A stretch of DNA of 61,817 bases from an uncultured Pelagibacteraceae bacterium (GTDB taxonomy: Bacteria > Pseudomonadota > Alphaproteobacteria > Pelagibacterales > Pelagibacteraceae). The DNA is taken from assembly GCA_902539165.1 (NCBI GenBank), contig CACBHY010000006.1, positions 1 to 61,817 of the forward strand, given 5' to 3'. The notes beneath the pieces are model-generated. The model worked only from the letters and a program-made list of their open reading frames with translations. It had not been told where the DNA came from and made no database searches. Made by a program: the position numbers and the translations under genes. This document shows positions 34,185 through 43,736 of this stretch, piece after piece (positions within the stretch are counted from its first letter, which is position 1; each line of letters opens with the position of its first letter).

Positions 34185-35375
34185 TTAGTTTAATAGTTTA
34201 ATTAAACTTTGATAATGATTAAATATTGTAAATTTTTTAGCTAACTTTAAGTTATTCAATTTTAGTTTTTTCGAATAAGAATTATCCATTAAATAGGGAA
34301 ATTTTTTTAAAAAATGTTCCATATCATTACTTTCAAAACTAATGCCGTTATAGTTATCTTTAATCAACTCAACAGGTCCAGGCCACGCATTTGAAGATAA
34401 AATTAGAGTTCTGCAAAACGAGGCTTCAAGCAAAACAAATCCAGGATCTTCCCATAAAGAAGATAAAATGAAACCCTTGGAAGCTTTAAAGTAAGGATAA
34501 ATATTATTAACATATCCAAGTAAAATTATATTATTTTCGAGATTATTTATTTTGATAAATTTTTGAATATTATTTTTTTCCTCACCGTTTCCAGCAATTA
34601 CTAATTTAATTTCTTTATTTTTTTTTACTAATTTTTGAAATGCCTCACATAAAAACATAAAATTTTTTTGTTTTGTAAGTCTTCCAACTGACAGATAAAA
34701 GTTTTTAATGCTTATTTGTTTTTGCTTTTTTATATTTATTTCTTTAACATTTATAATAGGATCATATAAAAGTTTTATTTTAGAAGAATCGGTCAAATGT
34801 AAACTCTTTATATAGTTTAATGTATTGTTGGTAGGACATGTTATCAAATGAATCTTTTTAAATGTAATTTTCCACAATAATTTTCTGAAAAAATTCATTC
34901 TTGGATAGCCTGATATTCTCAAAATAAATTTAGTTTTAAAATTAAAAAAAAGTAAAAGCATTAGTGGTAGTGAAGTTATTAGATGTATAATGAGAAAGTC
35001 GGGTTTATTCTTTTTAAGTACCTTAGTGAGAGGGAAAAGGCCAAGCAAAAAAAATATAAAAAAAGAAAATCTACTTTTTATTTTACCTTTGTATGGCAGA
35101 ATGTTTGCTATATCAAAATTATAAAAATCAATTAGTTGTATATTTTTTTTTTTAATTTCTTTGTCATATCTATTGAATTCACCAAAAAAATTTAAAATAG
35201 AACTTTCATAACCTGATCCAAATTGAGTTAAAGAGCCAGCTGAGTTTATAACAGCTTTACAAGTCGCTATTGGTGATAAAAAAGGTGACCAATAATAGAT
35301 TTTTTTCACACTCAATGTATTTCTAATTTGTAATTCTGATGTAATAGTATTATGAAAATATATCTTATAAAACAA
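34185..35375 (-). CDS. Family 4 glycosyltransferase (GT-B)
   Basis: In this 396-residue protein, the C-terminal Rossmann domain contains SVGRLTKQKNFMFLCEAF (about 228-245), VIAGNGEEKNNI and the E-x7-E type motif SLWEDPGFVLLEASF (about 306-320). The recognisable N-terminus is VKKIYYWSPFLSPIATCKA; GTG at 35309 or TTG at 35315 are plausible starts in place of the ATG at 35375. A later start would leave about 80 bp for promoters before the divergent gene at 35398. Confidence 0.85.
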   Translation of the reverse strand: MFYKIYFHNTITSELQIRNTLSVKKIYYWSPFLSPIATCKAVINSAGSLTQFGSGYESSILNFFGEFNRYDKEIKKKNIQLIDFYNFDIANILPYKGKIKSRFSFFIFFLLGLFPLTKVLKKNKPDFLIIHLITSLPLMLLLFFNFKTKFILRISGYPRMNFFRKLLWKITFKKIHLITCPTNNTLNYIKSLHLTDSSKIKLLYDPIINVKEINIKKQKQISIKNFYLSVGRLTKQKNFMFLCEAFQKLVKKNKEIKLVIAGNGEEKNNIQKFIKINNLENNIILLGYVNNIYPYFKASKGFILSSLWEDPGFVLLEASFCRTLILSSNAWPGPVELIKDNYNGISFESNDMEHFLKKFPYLMDNSYSKKLKLNNLKLAKKFTIFNHYQSLIKLLN

Positions 35376-35397
35376 TTAAATTAACAAAAATATTCAG

Positions 35398-36030
35398 ATG
35401 GATAATTACAATTACAAATTAGACAATTATCTTTTTCCAATTGTTAAAAAAATTGATAATCCAATTATTCTTGAGTTAGGCGTTCAGAATGGAAGGTCAA
35501 CAAAGAAATTTTTAGATGTTTGTAACAAAAATAATGGAAAGTTATTTTCTGTCGATATAGATGACTGCTCTAGTGTTTCTAATAGTCAAAATTGGACATT
35601 TATACATTCTAGAGATGACAATTTTAGTCATATAAAAAAAATAATTCCAAATGAAATAGACATACTATTTATTGACAGTCTTCATGAAGCCCAACACGTT
35701 GAGAAATTAATTAAAAAATATTATCCTTTAATAAAAAATGGTGGATACATTTTTGTCGATGATATCTCACATTTGCCATATTTAAAAAATAAAGGCAGAA
35801 ACAACTTTTATTGTGAAATAAATAATAAAGAAACTTTTGAATTGTTGCTAGCAATTTATTCAGAAAATACCGAAAATTTCGAATTAAATTTTTCATTTTA
35901 TTCATCTGGATTAGCAATAATAAAAAAAAAAACTAACAGTGACCTTATCAATTATAAAGAATTAGATATCAGAGTCTTTTCTTTAAAGAATTTCTTAAGA
36001 AAATTATGGAGAAAACTCAAAAAAGATTAA
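35398..36030 (+). CDS. Class I SAM-dependent methyltransferase (Methyltransf_24 / CmcI-like)
   Basis: The 210 residues contain ILELGVQNGRSTKKFLDV (about 22-39), FSVDIDDCSS (about 49-58), IDILFIDSLHEAQHV (about 88-102) and GGYIFVDDISHLPY (about 116-129). The Asp-Ser-x-His and Asp-Asp pattern suggests a metal-dependent O-methyltransferase. The 3' end overlaps the next glycosyltransferase by 25 bp. The start is 22 bp from the annotated divergent start, unusually tight. Confidence 0.8.
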   Translation: MDNYNYKLDNYLFPIVKKIDNPIILELGVQNGRSTKKFLDVCNKNNGKLFSVDIDDCSSVSNSQNWTFIHSRDDNFSHIKKIIPNEIDILFIDSLHEAQHVEKLIKKYYPLIKNGGYIFVDDISHLPYLKNKGRNNFYCEINNKETFELLLAIYSENTENFELNFSFYSSGLAIIKKKTNSDLINYKELDIRVFSLKNFLRKLWRKLKKD

Positions 36031-37109
36031 TTTTTTTTATGCCATCAATGGAAGGTGGTGGTGTAGAAAAAAATCTTATTTTAATTGCAAATTATATTTC
36101 AAAATTTGAAAATAATATTCAATTAATAACTTTTGATAATACTTTTAATAAATTTTTTAACAAAAAAATTACTATTTTAAATGCTGTAAAAAAAAAATCA
36201 AAAAATTATTCAAAATATTATAAATATTTTTATTGTCTTTGTATTTTAATTAAACAATACTTTAAAAGTAAAAATTTTGTTTTATTTACATTTCAAGCAA
36301 ATATTTATGCTTTGACTCTATCTTATTTATTAAAATTCAGAGTCATATCAAGGTCCAATTCATCGCCATCTGGATGGGGTAATAATTTTTTCAAAAATAT
36401 AATTTTCAAATTTTTTTTTAAAAAGGCAGATTGTATTATTGTAAATAGTAAAGAATTCCAAAAAGAATTTAAGAAAAAATTTAAGGTTAATACTAGGCTT
36501 ATTTATAACCCCTTAAATAAAAAAGAAATTATAAAAAATAGTAAAAGAAAAATTAATAAAAAAATATATGAAACTAACTCTCTTAAAATAATTAATATTG
36601 CAAGACTGACAGATCAAAAAGATCACTTAACTTTATTGAAGGCAATTAAAATCGTAACCAACAAGATAAAATGTAATCTAATAATAATTGGATATGGAGT
36701 TAACAAAAAAAATATTATAAATGAAATAGATAAATTGAAATTAAAAAAATTTGTCAAAATTGTTCATTGTAAAACAAATCCATTTCCATATTTAAAAGCA
36801 TCAGAATTATTTATTTTATCATCTAAATTTGAGGGATTGCCAAATGTTATTCTTGAAGCACAAACGTTAAAAAAATATGTAATATCAACAAATTGTCCGA
36901 CTGGTCCAAAAGAAATATTAATGAACGACAAATTAGGTAGCCTTTTTAAAGTTGGGGATTATAAAAAACTTGCATCAATTATATTAGATTTTAACAAAAA
37001 CAAAAAAAAATATCAAAAATCGATAAAATTAGCATATGAAAATTTAGATAGATTTGATTATGAATTAAATTGTAAAAAATACCTAATATTAATCAAAACT
37101 TATCTATGA
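36006..37109 (+). CDS. Family 4 glycosyltransferase (GT-B)
   Basis: The 367 residues have the N-terminal glycine loop MPSMEGGGVEKNLILIANY (about 11-29), NIARLTDQKDHLTLLKAI (about 196-213), LIIIGYGVNKKNI and SSKFEGLPNVILEAQ (about 274-288). Substrates are unknown. It begins inside the preceding methyltransferase gene (25 bp overlap), which suggests coupled translation, and ends against a CDP-glycerol transferase remnant. Confidence 0.88.
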   Translation: MEKTQKRLIFFMPSMEGGGVEKNLILIANYISKFENNIQLITFDNTFNKFFNKKITILNAVKKKSKNYSKYYKYFYCLCILIKQYFKSKNFVLFTFQANIYALTLSYLLKFRVISRSNSSPSGWGNNFFKNIIFKFFFKKADCIIVNSKEFQKEFKKKFKVNTRLIYNPLNKKEIIKNSKRKINKKIYETNSLKIINIARLTDQKDHLTLLKAIKIVTNKIKCNLIIIGYGVNKKNIINEIDKLKLKKFVKIVHCKTNPFPYLKASELFILSSKFEGLPNVILEAQTLKKYVISTNCPTGPKEILMNDKLGSLFKVGDYKKLASIILDFNKNKKKYQKSIKLAYENLDRFDYELNCKKYLILIKTYL

Positions 37110-37115
37110 AACTAG

Positions 37116-37496
37116 ATTTTAAAATTACAAGATCTAGAAAGTTTTGTGTTTGCAGATTATAACACAGATTTAAATTCTATTCTTATAAAATGTGATTATT
37201 TAATCACGGATTATTCAGGCGTTGTTTTCGATTTTTTATATTTAAAAAGACCAATTATTTTATACGTTCCAGATTATGAAGAATTTTTAAATAAAAATGG
37301 ATTTAGTCTAAATATAGTAGAAAAAAAAATTTCCAAAATAGCAAATAACATTGATGATTTAATAAATTTGATAGAGACTAATGCTAATAATAATATTGAA
37401 AAAGAAATTATGAACAATATGTCTATAATAAAAAGAGAAGTGTTTCCTAAAATAAATAAAGGAATTGAGAATATTATTCTAAAACTAAAATCTTAA
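37116..37496 (+). pseudogene. 3' remnant of a CDP-glycerol glycerophosphotransferase-family gene
   Basis: The frame from 37116 (after TAG at 37113-37115) reads about 126 residues with FADYNTDLNSILIKCDYL, ITDYSGVVFDFLYLKRPI and LYVPDYEEF, the C-terminal signature of TagB/TagF-type polyol-phosphate transferases, normally 350 or more residues. Everything before this is missing; the intact GT4 gene ends 6 bp upstream of it. The only start is GTG at 37146 with no Shine-Dalgarno. It is probably non-functional, a leftover of gene replacement. Confidence 0.8.
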
Positions 37497-37497
37497 A

Positions 37498-38499
37498 TTA
37501 AATACAAGTTTTTAAATCTTTTATCCAAGATTTTAAAAAATACATTTCTTTTTTTTTAAAAATTCTATTTTTAATTAAAGCTTCGTAGGATTTTATTAAG
37601 TTTTGTGAGTAATTTTTTGATCCTTTCTTTAATTTTAAATTTTTTAAAATTTTATAAGCTTTATGAATATTTTTGAACTCGGGAATCTCATCTTTCAAAT
37701 CTTTTGATAAGTTGTGTATATTTCTATTCTGGAACATAGTTGTTCCAAAAAAAAGGGCTGTTTGATTATCATTTTGCATAATATTAAGTGCTACCATGCC
37801 TCTCCAAATATCCGTGGCTCTCATGGTGCATGTTATGGGGAGATACATTAGTGGAAATATTTTTTTTGACCAAATAGTATTTTGGCTGTTTATTGGGCAA
37901 AATGCATTTCCTAAACTAAATTTATAATTATCTTTAAATTTAATATTTATATTTTCATTCATTATTCTATAAATTGCATCAACATCAGGATTACCTTCAC
38001 AAACTCCTTGCTTTAAAAAAAAATTTTTTTTTATTTTTTTTATTTTAAAATTAGGTAATGTATCAATTTTATCTAGGGGTAATCCTCTTGGCCAAATCTC
38101 AATTTTATTTGTTAGAAACTTAAAATAAACATTTACCCAACTTTTTTCTTTTACCTCATACACAGTATGTTCCAATTTTAAAAATTTTAAAAAATTGTCT
38201 TTAGGATAATTATCATCGTCTGTCTCAATTATTGTTTCAGAACCATTTTTAAATGATATTAAATATCCAATATTTTTTCTTGCATATGAGTTAACGGGAC
38301 ATTTTTTTGCAAAATCAAATTTTAATTTTTTTTGTTTATAAATATCAAAATAAAATCCATGATTAAGTTTAAATTCATTTGGTGTTTTAAGATCTCCAAT
38401 GATTATTAGATCAAATTTGTTTTTTTTACTTAGCTTTGTAAGTTTTTTTATATTTATGTTAGGTTTATTTATAGTTGTTAAAACAATTGAGCCTTTCAT
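37498..38499 (-). CDS. STELLO/DUF288-like putative GT-A glycosyltransferase
   Basis: The 333-residue protein opens SIVLTTINKPN and contains FDLIIIGDLKTPNEF (about 29-43), YARKNIGYLISFKNGSETII and ETDDDNYP (about 92-99), matching the pattern of STELLO-like proteins, where the Asp cluster sits where GT-A enzymes bind metal and sugar nucleotide. No membrane segment or signal is present. It is convergent with the CDP-glycerol remnant (1 bp apart) and divergent from the tandem fucosyltransferase-like pair. Function unproven. Confidence 0.6.
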   Translation of the reverse strand: MKGSIVLTTINKPNINIKKLTKLSKKNKFDLIIIGDLKTPNEFKLNHGFYFDIYKQKKLKFDFAKKCPVNSYARKNIGYLISFKNGSETIIETDDDNYPKDNFLKFLKLEHTVYEVKEKSWVNVYFKFLTNKIEIWPRGLPLDKIDTLPNFKIKKIKKNFFLKQGVCEGNPDVDAIYRIMNENINIKFKDNYKFSLGNAFCPINSQNTIWSKKIFPLMYLPITCTMRATDIWRGMVALNIMQNDNQTALFFGTTMFQNRNIHNLSKDLKDEIPEFKNIHKAYKILKNLKLKKGSKNYSQNLIKSYEALIKNRIFKKKEMYFLKSWIKDLKTCI

Positions 38500-38551
38500 A
38501 GGAAATAGAATTTTGATTTGTTCTTAAAGTACCTTATATAAATAATTGAAA

Positions 38552-39592
38552 ATGATTAAACTTATAAAATATTTTATTAAATTTTTAAAGACAAATAGTA
38601 ATTCATACGAAGCATCCCCTATAACAAAATTAAATCAGATTAAACATAATGATATTTTATTATCAATAAATACTAAAAATAATACAAAAGATATTTTTTA
38701 TATAATTAAAAGAACACCAGGTGCTGGTTTGTTTTCAAATTTTATATTTGTCTTAAATCATATTAAAATTGCTGACTCATTAGGCTACAAACCTATTATT
38801 GATATGGAAAATTTTCCAACAATTTATAATGAGAAGAAATCAATTAATAAGACCAAAAATGCTTGGAATTATTATTTTGATAATAAAAAAAATTATAATT
38901 TAAAAAAAATTTTGAAAAATCATAGATTTATTATAACTAGTAATAGATTTAGTAAGTCATTTTCCCATACAATAGATAATAATCAATTTAGAATGTTATT
39001 TAAAAAGTATTTTAAAATAAATAATAATCATCTAAGATTTGTAGAAAAGTTTAAAAAAAAATTTTTTATAAATAAAAAAATTGTAGCACTTCATTTGCGT
39101 GGTACTAGCAATAAAACTTCTGCTAATCACCCCTTTCCTATAACTGAGGAACAAACAATTAATGTGCTTGATAAACTTATAAAAAAAAATAAATATGATA
39201 AAATCTTCCTCTGTACTGAAGATTTAAATTATTTTAATTTAATAAAAAGAAAATTTAAAAATAAAATAATTTTTTTAAATAAACCATACAGATCATATAA
39301 AGATGATGCTTTTAAAAGATATCCCAGAAAATTTCATAGATACAAACTTGGAAAAGATATCTTGATCGAGGCCTTGCTAATTTCAAAATGTGATTCGTTT
39401 ATTTATACTAATTCAAATGTAAGTAAATTTGTTAAATTTCTAGATGATAAAAAAGTTATAAATTATTTTTTAATTGAAAATGGTTTTAATAGTTCAAATG
39501 CTTATATAGCAAAATGGTTGTGGTATTTTAAAGCTTTTTTACCACCATTATTGGGTGGCTTCACAAATACAACTTATGTTAAAAAAAATTAA
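38552..39592 (+). CDS. Fucosyltransferase-fold (O-FucT/GT23-like) protein, copy 1
   Basis: About 346 residues from ATG at 38552 (an upstream TTG at 38546 is less likely). The N-terminal block FYIIKRTPGAGLFSNFIFVLNHI (split, about 48-70), PIIDMENFPTIYNE, the VALHLRGT motif (about 177-184) and KIFLCTED with a late TNSNVSKF resemble the GDP-fucose-binding fold, whose HxR motif fits HLRG. It is a paralogue of the next gene, with the same block order. gmd and fcl supply the donor. The fold assignment is by motif, not alignment. Confidence 0.65.
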   Translation: MIKLIKYFIKFLKTNSNSYEASPITKLNQIKHNDILLSINTKNNTKDIFYIIKRTPGAGLFSNFIFVLNHIKIADSLGYKPIIDMENFPTIYNEKKSINKTKNAWNYYFDNKKNYNLKKILKNHRFIITSNRFSKSFSHTIDNNQFRMLFKKYFKINNNHLRFVEKFKKKFFINKKIVALHLRGTSNKTSANHPFPITEEQTINVLDKLIKKNKYDKIFLCTEDLNYFNLIKRKFKNKIIFLNKPYRSYKDDAFKRYPRKFHRYKLGKDILIEALLISKCDSFIYTNSNVSKFVKFLDDKKVINYFLIENGFNSSNAYIAKWLWYFKAFLPPLLGGFTNTTYVKKN

Positions 39593-40598
39593 AGAAACTT
39601 TTACTAATACTGGGCCTAAAATTTTAGTTAATAAAAAATTAAAAAATATAAATTTAAATAATTTTAATAACGTAAATTTTAAAAGTTTTGGAAAACTAAA
39701 TAAAAACAAAATATTCTATATCATTAGAAGAAATCCCACTGCAGGTTTTTTTTCGAATATCACTTTTATATTAAATCATCTTAAAATATGTGGAAATTTT
39801 AATTTTATACCGATAATAGATATGGAAAATTATCCAACGCTTCACAATGAGATAAAATCAATTAAAAATGTAAAAAATGCATGGGAATATTATTTTAAAA
39901 AGTTAAATAATTATTCTTTAAAAGAAATTTATAAAAGCAAAAATGTTTTTTTAAGTTCTACTAGATTTGAAAAAAATATGTCCTTAGATATGACTGATGA
40001 TCAATTGTCTACATATTTTAATAAGATTAAATTAAAAAAAAATATCATCAAAAAAGCAAATAAATTTATTAAAAAAGAATTTAAGAAAAATAATAAAATT
40101 CTTGGTGTTCATTTTAGAGGATCAACTTATAAAACTGCCAGAGGCCACGCTTTTCCTCCAACTATTGACCTTATGGTTAAAAATATTGATTTGCTTATAC
40201 AAAAATACAAATATAATAAAATATTTTTAGTTACTGAAGAAGAAAAATATTTAAAAGCATTAAAAAAAAAATTTAAAGATAAGCTTCTATTCTATAAATC
40301 ATTTAGAATGAATAACATTGATAGTTTTAAAATCTATCCAAGGAAAAATCACAGATATTTACTTGGGGAAGAAATACTTGTTGAGACACTAATACTTTCA
40401 AAATGCCAAGGTTTAACCTATATAAAATCAAATGTAATTTCAGCAGCAATAATGTTCGCAAAAAAAAAAATTAAATCACATGAAATATTTTTTGGATTAA
40501 ATACAAGAAATAAATATTTATCAAAATACCTGTGGTTTATAAAATCTATTCTACCTTCAAAATTTGGTGGTTTAGAATTTTTTGATAAGAAAAAATGA
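39576..40598 (+). CDS. Fucosyltransferase-fold (O-FucT/GT23-like) protein, copy 2
   Basis: This is a tandem paralogue of the preceding gene: FYIIRRNPTAGFFSNITFILNHL, PIIDMENYPTLHNE, the VHFRGSTYKTARGHAFPP motif and KIFLVTEEE occur in the same order and spacing. The best start is ATG at 39576 inside the end of copy 1 (17 bp overlap); the open frame extends to GTG at 39555. The C-terminus WFIKSILPSKFGG matches WYFKAFLPPLLGG of copy 1. It overlaps the downstream GT4 by 4 bp. Enzyme activity is inferred. Confidence 0.65.
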   Translation: MLKKIKETFTNTGPKILVNKKLKNINLNNFNNVNFKSFGKLNKNKIFYIIRRNPTAGFFSNITFILNHLKICGNFNFIPIIDMENYPTLHNEIKSIKNVKNAWEYYFKKLNNYSLKEIYKSKNVFLSSTRFEKNMSLDMTDDQLSTYFNKIKLKKNIIKKANKFIKKEFKKNNKILGVHFRGSTYKTARGHAFPPTIDLMVKNIDLLIQKYKYNKIFLVTEEEKYLKALKKKFKDKLLFYKSFRMNNIDSFKIYPRKNHRYLLGEEILVETLILSKCQGLTYIKSNVISAAIMFAKKKIKSHEIFFGLNTRNKYLSKYLWFIKSILPSKFGGLEFFDKKK

Positions 40599-41680
40599 AA
40601 ATAGCGTTCGATCATACAATTTTTTTTATGCAAAAATATGGTGGAATTTCAAGATATTTTTTAGAACTTCAAAAAAAAATTCAATTAACAAATAGTATAA
40701 AAATTTGTTGCCCAATTTATTTGAGTAACTACATATCGAATAGAAAAGGCGTTCTTAAATTGCTTAAATTAAAAAAAATTCCAAGATATTCTACAAAATT
40801 ATTAAATGGATCAAATAATATTTTAAATGAAATCTATTTTAATTTTTGGCAACCAGATATAATCCATAAAACATATTTTAATGAATATAAATATAATTTT
40901 AAAAAAGCAAAAAAAATTATTAATGTATGGGACTTAAGTCATGAAATTTATCATGATATGTACGACAAACCATCAAATTGGCGCCCAAAAAAAAATTCTC
41001 TAAAAGATATCGACCACATCATTTGTTCATCAAAAAAAACACAAGATGATCTAATTAATTTTTATGATGTAGATTTAAAAAATACCTCTGTTATATACCA
41101 AGGTACACCAAATATTTCGGAGTCTAGTTTAGATTTAAATATTGATTTCAAATATTTTTTATATGTAGGAAGTAGAAAAAAATACAAAAATTTTAAATTA
41201 ATTTTAAAAACATTCAATTTAAATAAAAACTTTTTAGGAAATTTTAAATTAATTTGTTTTGGTTATGAAAAATTTGAAAAAGATGAAATAGAATTAATGA
41301 ATAAATTAAACATTAATAAAGACAAAATTAAATTAATTTCAGGAAATGACGAAATACTGGCCTCATTATATAAAAATGCTGAAGCTTTAATTTACCCTTC
41401 ATTAAATGAGGGTTTTGGTTTTCCTCCACTTGAGGCAATGAAATTTGGTTGTCCAGTAATTGCTAGTAATAATCTTGCAATTCAAGAAGCTGTTGGTAAT
41501 TGTGGTTTTTATTTTGATCCAAGAGATGAAAAAAATTTAGCTAATACTTTAGAAAAATTTTTAAATTCTAAGGATGAAAGAGAATTAAAAAAAAAGGATG
41601 GCTTTCAAAGAGCAAATCTTTTTAACTGGGATAAAACTTCTCAAGATTTGTTGAAATTGTATAAAAAAATATTAAGTTAA
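40595..41680 (+). CDS. Family 4 glycosyltransferase (mannosyltransferase-like)
   Basis: The 361 residues begin KIAFDHTIFFMQKYGGISRYF (split), with FLYVGSRKKYKNFKLIL (about 188-204), LYKNAEALIYPSLNEGFGFPPLEAM (split, about 258-282) and GCPVIASNNLAIQEAVG. This belongs to the GT4 group that includes WbaZ-like mannosyltransferases. It closes the plus-strand run 38552-41680 and is convergent with the acyltransferase gene with no gap. Confidence 0.88.
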   Translation: MKIAFDHTIFFMQKYGGISRYFLELQKKIQLTNSIKICCPIYLSNYISNRKGVLKLLKLKKIPRYSTKLLNGSNNILNEIYFNFWQPDIIHKTYFNEYKYNFKKAKKIINVWDLSHEIYHDMYDKPSNWRPKKNSLKDIDHIICSSKKTQDDLINFYDVDLKNTSVIYQGTPNISESSLDLNIDFKYFLYVGSRKKYKNFKLILKTFNLNKNFLGNFKLICFGYEKFEKDEIELMNKLNINKDKIKLISGNDEILASLYKNAEALIYPSLNEGFGFPPLEAMKFGCPVIASNNLAIQEAVGNCGFYFDPRDEKNLANTLEKFLNSKDERELKKKDGFQRANLFNWDKTSQDLLKLYKKILS

Positions 41681-43717
41681 TTAATTTAAGTAAATATGAT
41701 TAATTATTTTTTTTGATAATAACTTTGCTCCTTCAATGCTTACATGATCATCATCAAAAAATAATGGAACATTATTTTTATGAGAAAAACATCTTAAATC
41801 ATCACAAAAAATATCATTTGGATAAATTAAATTTAAATTGTAGTTTTTTTTCATATAAACAAAAAAATTATCAATATCGCTGTTTCTTTCATTAAAAACT
41901 TTTTTTGAAATTGAAAGAGTATTTTTTTCAATTTTATTTTTAAAATGTAAATTTCTTGCAAGATTATTAGGAATTTCCCACCCCATCTCAGGTGTGGGCA
42001 TTACAATATAAATATCTTTATCTAAATTTTTTATTTTATTAATAAAAATTTCAATATTTTGTAATATTATTTTTTGTCTCATCTCTTTTTCAACTAAAAT
42101 GTCTGTATTTAATGGAATAAAATAATGACCACTACCTACCTCTATTCCACCTTCTTGGTTATTAAATCTTTCACCCTTTAAATTAAATGACCACCTTGAA
42201 AATAAAACTATTTTTTTAATATCAGGTTCATTTTTTAATTTCTCTAAGACTTCAAAAAAATATTTGTCACATTCATATCTATTATCATTATAAACTTTTA
42301 AATTTAAAGATGGCACACAACCTCCATAACTAAATTGATATGCCGAGATACCCAAAGAATTCAATTCTTTTTCAAACTCATTAGAAATTAGATCTAAATG
42401 AGAGTCACCTATTAGTGCTAGTTCAGTTTTTTGATTAGTACCTAAAATACATGCATTATCAGGAGAAATAAAATTTTCAGCACTCGTGCTACAATTAAAA
42501 TTATTATTTTTATAATACTCTGAATAATTTGAAATATCATAAACTAAATCTGAATATTTTTTTGAATAATCTCTTTGGTATAAAGAGTACAAGCTAAATA
42601 AGATAATCAATATAGTTGATAAAAAATAAAATATAAAAATATTTTTTTGATTAATCCTTTTTTTATTTCTAAATGGCTGTTCAATAAATTTAAATGAAAA
42701 AAATGAGAGTATTATTAATAAAATTATGATTAATAACTTTGCAACATTATTTGTATCTATAAAATAAATTTGATTAAAAAACTGGTAAATTGGTTGATGC
42801 CATAAATATAAGCTGTAAGAAATTAAACCAATTTTCAATAATATATAATTATTAAATACTACAAAAACCCCATTTTCATTAAAATTTGTACTACTGTATG
42901 CTAATACTAATAAGGTGCCAGCAATTGGAATTAGGGTAATTACAGAGGGGTGCAAGGTATTTCTATCAAAAAGAAATATTGATAAAAAAATTAGCAAATA
43001 CCCTATCAATGCAAAATTTTTATTATAAATTTTTTTTTTATTTTTAAAAAGAAATAAAGCAAGCAAACATCCAACTAGAATTTCCCAAATTCTAGTCAGT
43101 GTGAAATAAAAAGCAAACTGTGGTAATGCAAAAAAAGAAAAGGTGTCTTCTAAATAAGGATAAGTAAACTTTAAATTTCCTCCAAATTGTGAAAGAGAAA
43201 TGCTGAAGAAAGCAAACAAAAATGTTAAAATAAAAACAATGTTAATTTTCTTAAAAAAAAGAACCAAAAAAATTGGAAAAACTAAATAAAATTGTTCTTC
43301 AATAGATAGAGACCAAGTATGTAAAAGAGGTTGTTTTTCATTTAATGGAGAAAAATAAGAGCCAATATCCTGAAAAAAAAAATTAGCATAAAATAAGGTA
43401 GTGGAAATAACTGAAAGAAATAATCTTTTTATTTCTGTCTCCAAAAAAATCATCTCAAATAAAAGACATGTAACGAAAATAACAAATATTAATGCTGGAA
43501 AAAGTCTTCTTATTCTTCTCTCATAAAAATTGATTAATGAAAATTTTTTTAAGCTGATCTCATTAATAATTATAGAGGTAATTAAAAAACCACTTATAAC
43601 AAAGAAAATATCTACGCCTAAATATCCACCAGAAAAAAATTCAAATTTAAAATGATACAAAATTACAGCTAATACAGATATTCCTCTTAAACAATCGATA
43701 TCTTTTCTGTAAACCAT
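41681..43717 (-). CDS. OafA/YrhL-type O-acyltransferase with C-terminal SGNH domain
   Basis: The 678-residue membrane enzyme acylates surface sugars. The N-terminal half (about 1-365) is an acyltransferase-3 domain with ten or so helices, IDCLRGISVLAVILYHF (His about 22) and FFVISGFLIT. The C-terminal domain (about 400-678) has the SGNH motifs LIGDSHLDLISNEF (about 434-447) and FDDDHVSIEGAKLL (about 656-669). Both catalytic sets look intact. It is the last gene of the minus-strand run from 48610. Confidence 0.95.
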   Translation of the reverse strand: MVYRKDIDCLRGISVLAVILYHFKFEFFSGGYLGVDIFFVISGFLITSIIINEISLKKFSLINFYERRIRRLFPALIFVIFVTCLLFEMIFLETEIKRLFLSVISTTLFYANFFFQDIGSYFSPLNEKQPLLHTWSLSIEEQFYLVFPIFLVLFFKKINIVFILTFLFAFFSISLSQFGGNLKFTYPYLEDTFSFFALPQFAFYFTLTRIWEILVGCLLALFLFKNKKKIYNKNFALIGYLLIFLSIFLFDRNTLHPSVITLIPIAGTLLVLAYSSTNFNENGVFVVFNNYILLKIGLISYSLYLWHQPIYQFFNQIYFIDTNNVAKLLIIILLIILSFFSFKFIEQPFRNKKRINQKNIFIFYFLSTILIILFSLYSLYQRDYSKKYSDLVYDISNYSEYYKNNNFNCSTSAENFISPDNACILGTNQKTELALIGDSHLDLISNEFEKELNSLGISAYQFSYGGCVPSLNLKVYNDNRYECDKYFFEVLEKLKNEPDIKKIVLFSRWSFNLKGERFNNQEGGIEVGSGHYFIPLNTDILVEKEMRQKIILQNIEIFINKIKNLDKDIYIVMPTPEMGWEIPNNLARNLHFKNKIEKNTLSISKKVFNERNSDIDNFFVYMKKNYNLNLIYPNDIFCDDLRCFSHKNNVPLFFDDDHVSIEGAKLLSKKIINHIYLN

Positions 43718-43736
43718 TTTAAGAAATTTATTCTTT

